Made by a program: the position numbers and the translations under genes
Assembly (NCBI RefSeq): GCF_028532485.1
Contig: NZ_CP116942.1
Span: 1,798,001 to 1,862,000 of the forward strand
Length of the DNA: 64,000 bases
Source of the DNA: Iamia majanohamensis
GTDB lineage: Bacteria; Actinomycetota; Acidimicrobiia; Acidimicrobiales; Iamiaceae
Direction: 5' to 3'
Shown: in pieces, positions 23,019 to 31,208 of the stretch
Layout of the letters: each line of letters begins with the position of its first letter
Numbering within the stretch: the stretch's first letter is position 1
The notes under the pieces: generated by a model
Database searches by the model: none
Seen by the model: the letters and a program-made list of their open reading frames with translations, nothing else
Told to the model about the DNA's origin: nothing

Positions 23019-23951
23019 TCACGAGGCGCCGATGGACTCCCGGTAGCGCGAGAGCAGCCACTCGCCGGCCAGGACGGGCGCATAGCGGGGCGGGTCGTCG
23101 GGGCCGGTGCAGGTCTCCAGCACCTCGATGCGGGCGTGGTAGTCGAGGTCGAAGAAGAGCACGAGGGAGTAGCGGTCGCGACCGACGGGGTTGCGGACCC
23201 GGTGGGTCCGGCTGACGTAGCGGTCGTTGGTCCACCGGGGGACCATGTCGCCCAGGTTCACCACCAGCGAGCCCTCGACCACGGGGGCCTCGATCCAGGT
23301 GCCGGCCTCCTCGTCGACCAGGACCTCGAGGCCCCCCACCCCGTCCTGGGCCACGACCGAGATCGCGCCCCAGTCGGTGTGGGCCCCGGCCCCCAGCTGG
23401 CCCTCGGCCACCTGGTCGGGGCGGGGGACGTAGTGGGCCAGCTTGAGGGTCGACACGGGGTCGCCGGCGAAGGGGGCCAGGTGGTCGGCGGGCAGCCCCA
23501 GCGACAGGGCGAGGTACCCGAGCAGGCGGCGGCACAGGTCGTCGGCGGCGGAGTGGTAGGCCTCCACCGCCTCACGCCAGCCGGGCAGGTCGTCGGGCCA
23601 CGGGTTGGGCCCGTACATGGGGGTGCCGGCCCGGACCTCGGGGTGGTCGGGGCCGAGGTCGCGGCCGACCATGACGAACTCCGAGAGGTCCGGCGGGGTG
23701 CCGGTCTCGAGGGACTGGCCGCCCATGGGGAACCAACCCCGGTCCTCGATGCCGGTGTCGGCCAGGGCCGCCTTGCGCTCCCGGGGCAGGGCGAAGAAGC
23801 GCTCGGCCTCGGCGAAGGCGCGGCGCACGACCTCGGCGGGGATGCCGTGGTCGACCACCACGAGGAAGCCGGCGCCCGTGCAGGCCGCGCCGACGGCGGC
23901 GGCCACCTCGGCGTCGGGGCCGGCGAGGGACACGACGGGGATCTCGATCAT
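23019..23951 (-). CDS. 2-oxoglutarate/Fe(II)-dependent oxygenase, isopenicillin N synthase family
   Basis: The 310-residue protein belongs to the isopenicillin N synthase-like dioxygenases. It has the N-terminal domain DIOX_N (IPVVSLAGPDAEVAAAVGAAC, GFLVVVDHGIP, FFALPRERKAAL) and the jelly-roll core. Iron ligands are H191 and D193 in AHTDWG and H250 in SRTHRV; the co-substrate pair R260 and S262 sits in RDRYSLV. All key residues are present, so it should be active. The substrate is not evident; related actinobacterial proteins are generally annotated only at family level. Confidence 0.87.
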   Translation of the reverse strand: MIEIPVVSLAGPDAEVAAAVGAACTGAGFLVVVDHGIPAEVVRRAFAEAERFFALPRERKAALADTGIEDRGWFPMGGQSLETGTPPDLSEFVMVGRDLGPDHPEVRAGTPMYGPNPWPDDLPGWREAVEAYHSAADDLCRRLLGYLALSLGLPADHLAPFAGDPVSTLKLAHYVPRPDQVAEGQLGAGAHTDWGAISVVAQDGVGGLEVLVDEEAGTWIEAPVVEGSLVVNLGDMVPRWTNDRYVSRTHRVRNPVGRDRYSLVLFFDLDYHARIEVLETCTGPDDPPRYAPVLAGEWLLSRYRESIGAS

Positions 23952-23996
23952 GGGGCCATCGTGGCCCCTCCGTGTGTCGGGCGGGTTTCCGTGCCG

Positions 23997-24842
23997 TCAG
24001 CGGTAGACGTTGCTGACGGTGGCGATGTCGGCGCCGTCGGGGCCCTCGTCGGCGGCCCGGGCCAGCTGGTCGCGCGTCGCCGCGGTGGCGGGGACGTCGC
24101 GCCCGGCGGTGGCGGCCAGCTCCACGGCCAGGCGGGCGTCCTTGGCGCCGAGGGCGGTGCTCCACCAGGCCTCCTGCTCGCCGGTCAGGACGCCGTCGAA
24201 GCGGTTGCCGAGCACGCCGGGCACCAGGGGCGTGCCCTCCAGCAGCTCCCGCAGCTGGTCATCGTCGAGGCCGCCGGCCCGGCCCACCGCGGTGGCCTCG
24301 GACAGGGCGACCACGGCGTCGAGGAGCAGGACGTTGGCGGTGAGCTTCGCTGCGCTGGCCTGCGCGGCGGTGGGGTAGCGGCGGACGGTCTCGGTGAGGT
24401 CGGCCAGCACCGGCTCGACGACCCGGGTGGCGGCCTCGTTCCCGCCCAGCAGGTAGGTGGCCGTGCCGCCGCCGACCCCGGCCGGCGGGCCCAGGATCGG
24501 CATGGCCGCGAAGGTGGCGATCACGGCCTCCAGCTCCCGGCTGGTGGTGGGCGAGACGGTGGAGGTGTCGATGTACGCGGTGCCGTCGGTGATGGCGGCG
24601 CGGACCCCGCCGTCGCCCAGGGCGACCTCCCGGACGGCGTCGTCGGCGGAGAGGCTGCTCAGCGCCAGGTCCACGCCGGTGACGGCCTCGCCCACGGTCG
24701 GGGCCTCCGACGCGCCGGCCGCGACCAGGTCGGGGGCCCGCCCGGGCGTCCGGTTCCAGATCGCCACGGTGTGGCCGGCGTCGAGGAGGCGACCGGCGAG
24801 GGCCTGGCCCATGTGTCCCATCCCGAGCACTGCGATGTCCAT
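23997..24842 (-). CDS. NAD(P)-dependent oxidoreductase, 6-phosphogluconate dehydrogenase / hydroxyisobutyrate dehydrogenase-like
   Basis: The 281-residue protein has the Rossmann motif GMGHMGQALAGRLLDAGHTV near the N-terminus and the cofactor-discriminating WNRTPGRAP loop, whose Arg favours NADP. The substrate-binding region GPPAGVGGGTATYLLGG stands where the family has GAPVSGG, and the catalytic Lys is in SAAKLTANVLLL. The C-terminal helical domain is complete. ATG 24842 is preferred because GGCAGG lies 9 bp upstream; an ATG at 24851 is also in frame. It may be an imine or beta-hydroxyacid reductase. Confidence 0.82.
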   Translation of the reverse strand: MDIAVLGMGHMGQALAGRLLDAGHTVAIWNRTPGRAPDLVAAGASEAPTVGEAVTGVDLALSSLSADDAVREVALGDGGVRAAITDGTAYIDTSTVSPTTSRELEAVIATFAAMPILGPPAGVGGGTATYLLGGNEAATRVVEPVLADLTETVRRYPTAAQASAAKLTANVLLLDAVVALSEATAVGRAGGLDDDQLRELLEGTPLVPGVLGNRFDGVLTGEQEAWWSTALGAKDARLAVELAATAGRDVPATAATRDQLARAADEGPDGADIATVSNVYR

Positions 24843-24901
24843 GGGGCCCATCCTGCCGACGCGATCGGCCCGGTCCCACCCGGGGGCGTCCGGGCGGGGG
24901 C

Positions 24902-25924
24902 TCAGGGGTCGATGGTCTGGAGCTCGCCGGTCTCCCGGCTGGTGGTCCAGAGCCGGCCGGTGCCGGGATCCACGGCCACCGTGTTGGCCTGCTGGACGGT
25001 GGGGATGCGGTCGACCTCGACCGGCTCCTCGCCGGAGACGTCGAGGCCGACCAGCTCGTTGGTGGCCGTGAGCGTCACCCAGACGACGTCGGCCTCGGGG
25101 TCGTAGGCGATCCCGTAGGGGGTGCCCTCGAGGGGGAGGGTCGCGACCTCCTCCAGGGGGTCGGTCGAGAACACGCGGATGGCGTCGCCCCGGGTGTCGG
25201 CCACGACCAGGCGGCCGTCGGTGGTGGCGACCAGGTGGGTGGGGCCCTCACCGCCCGGCACGGTGTCCACCCGCTCCTCGGCGGCCACGTCGTAGGTCGA
25301 CACGGTGAAGTCCCCCACGTCGACCACGCCGGCGACGTCGTCGCGCGCCGCGACCACGCCCCCCGGCTGGTCCCGGTCGTCGAAGGTGTGGACCACGTCG
25401 CCGTCGTCCACCACCGACAGGGTGCCGCTGAACTCGTCGCCCACCAGGATCCGGCCCGACGCCACGGCGTCGGCGTCGTGGGGGTACTCGCCCACCTCGG
25501 TCTGGGTGGTCTCCCCGCCGGGGAGCGCCACGGTCACCAGGGTGTTGGAGTCCTCGGCGGGCACGAGGACCGGGCCCCCGGGGCCGGCCAGGCGCAGGTG
25601 CCGGGCGTGGCCGGGCAGGGCCACCCGCCGGAGCTCCTCGCCGGTCTCGCCCTGGATCAGCACCAGCTCGGTGGCGTTGCGGACGGCCACGGCCAGGATG
25701 TCGGTCTCGTCGTCGTAGACCATGCCCTCGGGCTGGGGGGCCAGGTCGCGGACCTCGCCGGCCGGGGCCACCTCGGGCACGGGGGACTCGGCCGGCTCGG
25801 CCGCGCCCAGGGGCTCGGTGGTGGTGGCGTCGTCGGAGCCGCCGTCGTCGCCGCAGGCGGCGGCCAGGAGGACGAGGGCGAGGGCGACGACGAGGAGGCG
25901 GGTGGGGCGGGGCACCCGGTCCAC
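24902..25924 (-). CDS. Beta-propeller lipoprotein (YncE / lactonase-like)
   Basis: The 340-residue protein starts with a signal peptide and the lipobox LLAAAC followed by GDDGG. The rest consists of repeated blades of about 40 residues: PEGMVYDDETDILAVAVRN, GRILVGDEFSGTLSVVDDG, PTHLVATTDGRLVVADTRGD, PYGIAYDPEADVVWVTLTATN and NTVAVDPGTGRLWTTSRETG. This is a YVTN or YncE-like propeller on the outer face of the membrane. No catalytic residues can be assigned. It precedes an XRE regulator gene in the same direction with 37 bp between them. Confidence 0.75.
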   Translation of the reverse strand: MDRVPRPTRLLVVALALVLLAAACGDDGGSDDATTTEPLGAAEPAESPVPEVAPAGEVRDLAPQPEGMVYDDETDILAVAVRNATELVLIQGETGEELRRVALPGHARHLRLAGPGGPVLVPAEDSNTLVTVALPGGETTQTEVGEYPHDADAVASGRILVGDEFSGTLSVVDDGDVVHTFDDRDQPGGVVAARDDVAGVVDVGDFTVSTYDVAAEERVDTVPGGEGPTHLVATTDGRLVVADTRGDAIRVFSTDPLEEVATLPLEGTPYGIAYDPEADVVWVTLTATNELVGLDVSGEEPVEVDRIPTVQQANTVAVDPGTGRLWTTSRETGELQTIDP

Positions 25925-25961
25925 CCTGTCACAGGGGCTGCGGGCCGCGTCCGCGGGGGCG

Positions 25962-26777
25962 TCAGCCCGACGGGGCCGCCAGGGCGCGCAGGGCCTCCTC
26001 GGTGGCTGCGTCGGAGGGGAAGAACAGCTCCACGGCCAGCTCGTCGAGGGTGATGTCGCGGGGCGAGCCGAAGGTGGTCAGGGTGGTGAACATCGACAGC
26101 ACCGTCGACCCGACCTCCAGCTCGCAGGGCACGAGCAGGTCGGGCTCGGCCCGGGGCGAGGCCCAGTCGAGCCGCGCCCGGAGGTCGACCACGTTCGGGT
26201 AGGTGCCGACCTCGGCCTCGAGGGCGGCCAGCTCGGCGTCGCCGGTCACGGCGACCAGCCGGCGGAGCTGGGCCAGCAGGTAGCGACCCCAGTCCTCGAG
26301 GTTGCGGGTGTGGGCGGCCAGGCCATCGGGGTGGAGGCCGGCGCGGAACATGTTCAGCGGGGGCCCCGCCAGGTCGGCCGGCAGCAGCCCGGTGAGGGTG
26401 GCTGCGGGCCCGTTGGCCAGCACCACGTCCCAGTGGCGGTCGAGCACCACGCCCGGGAACGGGGCGTGGGCGTCGAGCAGGCGCTGCAGCGAGGCCTGGA
26501 CCCGGGCCATGCCCGGTGAGTCGAGGGGCGCTTCGCCGTACCGGGGGGCGAACCCGGCCGCCAGGAGGAGGGTGTTGCGCTCGCGCAGGGGCACGGCCAG
26601 GCCCTCGGCCAGGGCCAGCACCAGCTCGGGGCTGGGCCGGGAGCGACCGGTCTCCACGAAGCTCAGGTGCTTGGGCGAGACGCCGACGTCGTGGGCCAGG
26701 TCCATCTGGCTCCGCCCCCGCCGGGCCCGCCAGTCCCGCAGGAGGGGGCCGACGCCGCCCGCGGCGGTGCGGCTCAC
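25962..26777 (-). CDS. XRE-family transcriptional regulator with MmyB-like ligand domain
   Basis: The 271-residue protein has an N-terminal Xre helix-turn-helix (residues 10-65; RSQMDLAHDVGVSPKHLSFV, ETGRSRPSPE) and a C-terminal MmyB-like domain (GVVLDRHWDVVLANGPAATL, LNMFRAGLHPDGL, FTTLTTFGSPRDITLDEL). Such regulators often control a divergent oxidoreductase or SnoaL-like gene. Here a SnoaL-like gene is divergent, and a long interrupted palindrome lies between them. The HTH is typical and complete. The ligand may be a fatty acid, as in a structurally known MmyB-type protein, but this is family knowledge only. Confidence 0.88.
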   Translation of the reverse strand: MSRTAAGGVGPLLRDWRARRGRSQMDLAHDVGVSPKHLSFVETGRSRPSPELVLALAEGLAVPLRERNTLLLAAGFAPRYGEAPLDSPGMARVQASLQRLLDAHAPFPGVVLDRHWDVVLANGPAATLTGLLPADLAGPPLNMFRAGLHPDGLAAHTRNLEDWGRYLLAQLRRLVAVTGDAELAALEAEVGTYPNVVDLRARLDWASPRAEPDLLVPCELEVGSTVLSMFTTLTTFGSPRDITLDELAVELFFPSDAATEEALRALAAPSG

Positions 26778-26875
26778 CGTGCACCGCCCGGGCGGTGCTC
26801 GGAGGGGGAGGGCGGGCCCGGCGGTCGTCCGTGGGTCATGGCCCCACCCTCCCGGCTGGGGTGCGCCCCGGCAAG

Positions 26876-26911
26876 CACCTCCGAGGTAGTGGCCGCGCTA
26901 CCTCACAGGTG
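26876..26911. promoter_or_regulatory. Interrupted palindrome between the XRE regulator and the SnoaL-like gene
   Basis: The layout is CACCT, 2 bases, GAGGTAG, 8 bases, CTACCTC, 2 bases, AGGTG: two pairs of perfect arms, symmetric about one centre. It lies in the 200-bp divergent gap, 67 bp upstream of the SnoaL-like start and 98 bp from the regulator start. It is a strong candidate operator for the XRE protein. Confidence 0.6.
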
Positions 26912-26977
26912 ATCGCACCGCGGCCCGCCGGCACGGACGATGGGCCCGTCATCGACCCCGAGTCCGAGGAGACCACG

Positions 26978-27349
26978 ATGTCCGACCTGGAGACCACCAT
27001 CGACACCTACCTGGAGGCCTACGGCGAGGCCGACCCGGCCCGCCGGGCCGAGCTCACCGCCCGGTCCTGGTCCGAGGAGGGCCGCCTGTCCGACCCGCCC
27101 ATGGAGGCCCGCGGCCACGCCGACCTCGACGCCATGTTCGCCGCCGTCCAGAGCCAGTTCCCGGGCCACACCTTCCGGCGCACCTCCGCGGTCGACGCCC
27201 ACCACGGGGTGGCGCGCTACGGCTGGGACCTGGTCGGCCCCGACGGCACCGTGGCGGTGGCGGGCATGGACGTCGCCGTCCCCGGCGACGACGGCCGCCT
27301 GGTCCGGGTGGCCGGCTTCTTCGGCGACCTGCCCCCGCGCGCCGACTGA
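26978..27349 (+). CDS. SnoaL-like / NTF2-fold protein
   Basis: The 123-residue protein has the NTF2-like fold pattern: an N-terminal helix (TTIDTYLEAYGEADPARRAEL), the SWSEEGRLSDPPMEARGHADLDAMFAAVQ block and beta strands with FRRTSAVDAHHGVARYGWDLV and DVAVPGDDGRLVRVAGFFGDLP. Many such proteins are small isomerases or hydrolases; some have no known activity. ATG 26978 follows GAGGAGACC. It is divergent from the XRE regulator, which probably controls it, and ends before a strong hairpin. Confidence 0.8.
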   Translation: MSDLETTIDTYLEAYGEADPARRAELTARSWSEEGRLSDPPMEARGHADLDAMFAAVQSQFPGHTFRRTSAVDAHHGVARYGWDLVGPDGTVAVAGMDVAVPGDDGRLVRVAGFFGDLPPRAD

Positions 27350-27357
27350 CCGACGCC

Positions 27358-27404
27358 GGGTCGGGCCGAGGTGGCTGGCGGGCGCGCGGCACCTCGGCCG
27401 ACCC
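27358..27404 (+). terminator. Strong hairpin after the SnoaL-like gene
   Basis: GGGTCGG-g-CCGAGGTG (27358-27373) pairs with CACCTCGGCCGACCC (27390-27404): 15 bp with a single bulged G and a 16-base loop, starting 9 bp after the stop codon. It is a likely terminator, without a T-run. Confidence 0.6.
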
Positions 27405-27517
27405 TGCGGGGGCGGTCGCGGGGTCCGCGGGGTGGTCGGGGGCCTGTGCGACGCTGGCCGGGTCGGCCGGGCCGCCCGTGGTGGGACGCTCCCGGCGCCC
27501 GATCGGAGACACGCCCC

Positions 27518-28492
27518 ATGGACCGCACCCGCACCCGTGCCTACCGCGACGGCGCGCTGGTGGCCGAGGACTTCGTCCTCACCGAGGTGTCCGACCACCT
27601 GGCGGTCCCTGGGGCGGTGGTGTGGATCGACTTCTGCGCCCCGTCCCGGGCCCAGCTCGACGAGGTGGCCGACGAGCTCGGCCTCCACGACCTGGCCGTG
27701 GAAGACGCCCTCGAGCCCCAGCGGCCCAAGCTCGACCACTACCAGTCGCACCTGTTCCTCTCGCTGCCCACCGCCCGGCTGGTGCCCGAGGCGGGCGAGC
27801 TCTCCGAGTCCGGCGTCGCCGTGTTCATCGGCGACCGCTGGCTGGTCACGGTCCGGCGCGACGACGCCTTCGCCCTCGACCCCGTGGTTGCCCGGTGGGA
27901 CCGCTTCCCCGACCTGGCCCGCAGCGGCGTCGGGTTCCTGCTGTGGGGGCTGGTCGACGTGGTGGTCGACGGCTACTTCGACAGCGTCCAGGACTTCGAC
28001 GACTTCTACGACCGGGTCAGCGAGGGCATCTTCCGGGACGAGCCGATCGAGCCCTCCGAGCAGCGCACCTGGTTCGAGGTGCGCCGGGCCCTGGTCCGGT
28101 TCCACCGCCTGGTCGTGCCCCTGCGGGAGGCGGTCAGCTCGCTGATGCGGCGGGAGCACGGCGTGGCCGAGGGCCAGATGTACCCCTACTACCAGGACGT
28201 CTACGACCACGTCCTCCGGGTGAGCGAGGCGACCGACTCCCTGCGCGACCTCGTCTCGTCGATCGTGGAGACCAACCTCAGCCTGCGCGACTACCGCCAG
28301 AACCAGGTGATGAAGAAGGTCACCAGCTGGGCGGCCATCATCGCCGTGCCCACCCTGATCACCGGCTACTACGGCATGAACGTCCCCTACCCGGGCTTCG
28401 CCCGCACCTGGGGCCTGCTGGTGTCGGTCGTGCTCATGGTGGTCTGCTCCGTCGGGCTCTACACCAGCTTCAAGCGCCGCGACTGGCTGTAG
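27518..28492 (+). CDS. corA: CorA-family magnesium/cobalt transporter
   Basis: The 324-residue protein is a CorA-type divalent cation channel. The N-terminal cytoplasmic domain includes LGLHDLAVEDALEPQRPKLDHY, the typical DA.....RPK.....Y segment, and a long stalk helix (VYDHVLRVSEATDSLRDLVSS). Two C-terminal membrane helices flank the selectivity motif GMN at residues 286-288 in YYGMNVPYPGF. The C-terminus ends in basic residues (KRRDWL). The gene stands alone, with ATG 27518 preceded by a weak GGAGA. Substrate choice between Mg, Co and Ni is not decided by sequence. Confidence 0.93.
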   Translation: MDRTRTRAYRDGALVAEDFVLTEVSDHLAVPGAVVWIDFCAPSRAQLDEVADELGLHDLAVEDALEPQRPKLDHYQSHLFLSLPTARLVPEAGELSESGVAVFIGDRWLVTVRRDDAFALDPVVARWDRFPDLARSGVGFLLWGLVDVVVDGYFDSVQDFDDFYDRVSEGIFRDEPIEPSEQRTWFEVRRALVRFHRLVVPLREAVSSLMRREHGVAEGQMYPYYQDVYDHVLRVSEATDSLRDLVSSIVETNLSLRDYRQNQVMKKVTSWAAIIAVPTLITGYYGMNVPYPGFARTWGLLVSVVLMVVCSVGLYTSFKRRDWL

Positions 28493-28563
28493 GTCGCGTC
28501 GCACCGGGAGAGGTGCGCAGGATCGGTCGGGCAGGACGGCGCCCGGCGGGGTAGGACCGGGCC

Positions 28564-29517
28564 ATGGGCTGGGAGCCGGACCGGGACGCACTGCGAGGAC
28601 GGGTGGCGGTGGTCGCCGGCGCCACCCGTGGGGCGGGCCGGGGCATCGCGGTGGCCCTCGGGGAGGTGGGCGCCACCGTCGTGTGCACCGGGCGCAGCAG
28701 CCGCACCGGCACCCTGCGCTCCGACTACGACCGGCCCGAGACCGTCGAGGAGACGGCCGAGCAGGTGACCGCGGCCGGCGGCACCGGGGTGGCCGAGGTC
28801 GTCGACCACCTCGACCCGGACCAGGTGGCCGCGCTGGCCGGGCGGGTCGGCGCCGCCCACGGGCGCATCGACGTGCTGGTCAACGACATCTGGGGGGCCG
28901 AGGTCCTGAAGGGCGGGCCCGACCGCTGGGACACCCCGGTGTGGGAGCACGACCTCGACGACGGGCTCCGCATCCTGCGCCTGGCGATCGACACCCACCT
29001 GATCACCTCCCACCACCTGCTCCCGCTGCTCGTGGCCCGGCCCGGCGGGGTGCTGGTCGAGGTCACCGACGGCACCACCGCCTACAACGCCACCCACTAC
29101 CGGATCTCGGCCTACTACGACCTGGCCAAGGTGACCGTGAACCGCCTGGCCTGGTCCCAGGGCCACGAGCTGGCGCCCCACGGGGCGACGGCGGTGGCGG
29201 TCACGCCCGGGTGGATGCGCTCGGAGATCATGCTGGAGGCGTTCGGGACCGCCGAGGACACCTGGCGCGACGCCGTCGACCCGCCCGACGGGTCGGCCCC
29301 GACCGCCCCTCCCGGCTTCGCCGACTCCGAGTCGCCCCGCTTCGTCGGCCGGGGCATCGCCGCCCTGGCCGCGGACCCGGGCCGGGCCCGGTGGAACCAG
29401 GCCTCGGTCACCGCCGGGGAGCTGGCCCGCACCTACCACGTGTCCGACGTCGACGGCCGCCGCCCCGATGCCTGGGCGGCCATGGCCGACGAGGAGGCCA
29501 CCGGCGCCTCCGGCTGA
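28564..29517 (+). CDS. Short-chain dehydrogenase/reductase
   Basis: The 317-residue protein is an SDR with the cofactor motif GATRGAGRGIA, an Arg-containing second strand loop (CTGRSSRTG) that favours NADP, the structural VLVNDIWG in place of NNAG, and the catalytic Tyr-Lys pair in YYDLAKVTVNRLA. VTPGWMRSEIM follows the active site. The C-terminus is longer than in classical SDRs and has a SPRFVGRGIAALAADP segment typical of actinobacterial SDRs that I recall as uncharacterised. It is convergent with the DUF1275 gene. Confidence 0.87.
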   Translation: MGWEPDRDALRGRVAVVAGATRGAGRGIAVALGEVGATVVCTGRSSRTGTLRSDYDRPETVEETAEQVTAAGGTGVAEVVDHLDPDQVAALAGRVGAAHGRIDVLVNDIWGAEVLKGGPDRWDTPVWEHDLDDGLRILRLAIDTHLITSHHLLPLLVARPGGVLVEVTDGTTAYNATHYRISAYYDLAKVTVNRLAWSQGHELAPHGATAVAVTPGWMRSEIMLEAFGTAEDTWRDAVDPPDGSAPTAPPGFADSESPRFVGRGIAALAADPGRARWNQASVTAGELARTYHVSDVDGRRPDAWAAMADEEATGASG

Positions 29518-29518
29518 G

Positions 29519-29540
29519 CCCGCCGGAGCCTCGCGGCGGG
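29519..29540. terminator. Bidirectional hairpin between SDR and DUF1275 genes
   Basis: CCCGCCG and CGGCGGG form a 7-bp perfect stem with an 8-base loop. It fills the 25-bp gap between two convergent genes, so it could end both transcripts. Confidence 0.5.
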
Positions 29541-29542
29541 GG

Positions 29543-30244
29543 TCAGACGGGAGGGGCGGCGCCGGCGCGGAGGTGGGTGAGGGCGGCGGCGGCGACGGTG
29601 CCCAGGGCCAGCAGGGCGAGGGTGCCGGCCACGCTCACCCGGCTGAGGCCGGCCGCGGCGGCGGCCCCGCCGACCACGGCGAGCAGCGGGACGGCCCCGT
29701 GCCACCACCAGTGGTCGGTGTCGTCGCCGAGGGGGGAGCGCATGGCCGAGGTCGTGGTCGAGCCGGTGACGTAGCCCCCGGTCAGGTAGGACACGCCGAG
29801 CCGCCGGGCCAGGGCGGCCTGCAGGCCCATGGCCAGGGCCAGGGGCGCGGTGAGGAGGGCGGCGGGCACCTGGGCCACGCCCTGGACGAGGGCCACGGCG
29901 CCGATGACCACGCCCTCGACGCCCATCACCAGGGCCGGGCGCAGCGTGCGCCCCCGGGCCCGGCGGGCCTGGCGCCACCGGCCCAGCCCCGCGGCCCCGA
30001 CGATGAAGCCCGCCAGGGCGGCGGCCGACGCCCCGGTGTCGATGGTCGAGTCCCGGGTCACCGAGATCCCGAGCAGCAGCACGTTGCCGGTCTGGTTGCT
30101 GAGGAAGGCCCCGCCGAGGTGGAGGAAGGCGGTGGCGTCGAGCCCGCCGGCCACGACCATGAGCACGACGAGGGCCAGGGTGTCGGGCGGGTCGCCGGAC
30201 CACGGGTCGTCCGCCGCCGCGGCCTGGCCGTCCCCCGTGCCCAC
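29543..30244 (-). CDS. DUF1275 (YoaK-like) membrane protein
   Basis: The 233-residue membrane protein matches DUF1275. Family features are GGLDATAFLHLGGAFLSNQTGNVLLLGI near the first helices, GVEGVVIG, MGLQAALARRLGVSYLTGGYVTGSTTTSA in the middle, and about six membrane segments. No function is established for the family. The gene is alone between convergent and co-directional neighbours. The start at 30244 gives an N-terminal polar stretch of about 20 residues; the next possible starts would remove conserved sequence. Confidence 0.85.
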   Translation of the reverse strand: MGTGDGQAAAADDPWSGDPPDTLALVVLMVVAGGLDATAFLHLGGAFLSNQTGNVLLLGISVTRDSTIDTGASAAALAGFIVGAAGLGRWRQARRARGRTLRPALVMGVEGVVIGAVALVQGVAQVPAALLTAPLALAMGLQAALARRLGVSYLTGGYVTGSTTTSAMRSPLGDDTDHWWWHGAVPLLAVVGGAAAAAGLSRVSVAGTLALLALGTVAAAALTHLRAGAAPPV

Positions 30245-30325
30245 CCCGCCATCTTGGTCGCGCCCGATCGGCGGTGCCGGGACCCGGGCCCCGCCGGCCC
30301 GGCCCCCGCTAGGCGGCGCTCCTGC

Positions 30326-31195
30326 TCAGGTCGTGCGGGCGAAGCGGGCGGTGGCCAGGGCGCCGAAGACGACCAGGATGGCGGCGGTCCACACCAGGCT
30401 GAGCACCACCCAGTAGGCGGTGGTGTGGCCGATGCCGACCACCTCGGTCCCGCCCTGCATCAGCGACCGCACCGCGTTGATGATGACGGTGATGGGCTGG
30501 TTGGCGGCGAAGGGCTGCATCCACCCGGGCATGCTCTGGATGGGCACGTTGGCGCTGGAGATGAACGAGAACGGGATCACCAGCATGGACATCCCCTGGG
30601 CGGCCTGGGCGTTGCCCGACACCAGCCCGATGGTGATGAACACCCAGGTGAAGGCGTAGCCGGCCACCAGCATGAGGACGAAGGCCAGGATCGTGGGGCC
30701 GATGCCGCCGTGGGCGCGGAAGCCGAGCACGAAGCCGAGGGCGCCGGTGACGAGCATCCCCCAGCCCACCAGGGTGATGTCGGCCAGCGACCGGCCCACC
30801 ATCACTGCAGCACGGGGGATGGGCAGGGACCGCATGCGGTCGTAGACGCCGGTGGCCGAGTCCTCGGCCACGCCCGCGGCGGCGCCCATCCCGGTCCACA
30901 GGATCACCGTGACGAGGAAGCCCGGCACCAGGAAGTCGACGTAGCTGAGCTCGCCACCGGTGCTGATGGCCCCGCCGAACACGTAGCGGAACATGAACAG
31001 GAACAGGGCGCCCTGCACGGTGCCCATGAGCAGCAGCTGCGGGGTGCGGAAGAACTGCAACACGGTGCGGCGGGCGGTGGCCAGGGCCGTGGTGCCCAGG
31101 CCGGCGCCGCCCTGGGGGCGCACGGCGGGGACGCCGACGTCGGCGGGCGTGGGCTCGGGGGCGGTGGTGGGGGAGGGGGTGGCGGTGGTGGACAT
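30326..31195 (-). CDS. ABC-2 type exporter permease (DrrB-like)
   Basis: The 289-residue membrane protein has an N-terminal Thr/Pro-rich stretch of about 35 residues and then an ABC-2 membrane domain: RRTVLQFFRTPQLLLMGTVQ, YVDFLVPGFLV, DRMRSLPIPRAAVMVGRSLAD (the conserved coupling region), FSFISSANVPIQSMPGWMQPFA and a last helix. This is the DrrB type seen in daunorubicin-resistance and many other drug or lipid exporters. It begins 13 bp after the stop of the ATPase gene. The substrate is unknown. Confidence 0.88.
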   Translation of the reverse strand: MSTTATPSPTTAPEPTPADVGVPAVRPQGGAGLGTTALATARRTVLQFFRTPQLLLMGTVQGALFLFMFRYVFGGAISTGGELSYVDFLVPGFLVTVILWTGMGAAAGVAEDSATGVYDRMRSLPIPRAAVMVGRSLADITLVGWGMLVTGALGFVLGFRAHGGIGPTILAFVLMLVAGYAFTWVFITIGLVSGNAQAAQGMSMLVIPFSFISSANVPIQSMPGWMQPFAANQPITVIINAVRSLMQGGTEVVGIGHTTAYWVVLSLVWTAAILVVFGALATARFARTT

Positions 31196-31208
31196 CAGGG
31201 GGCTCCGT

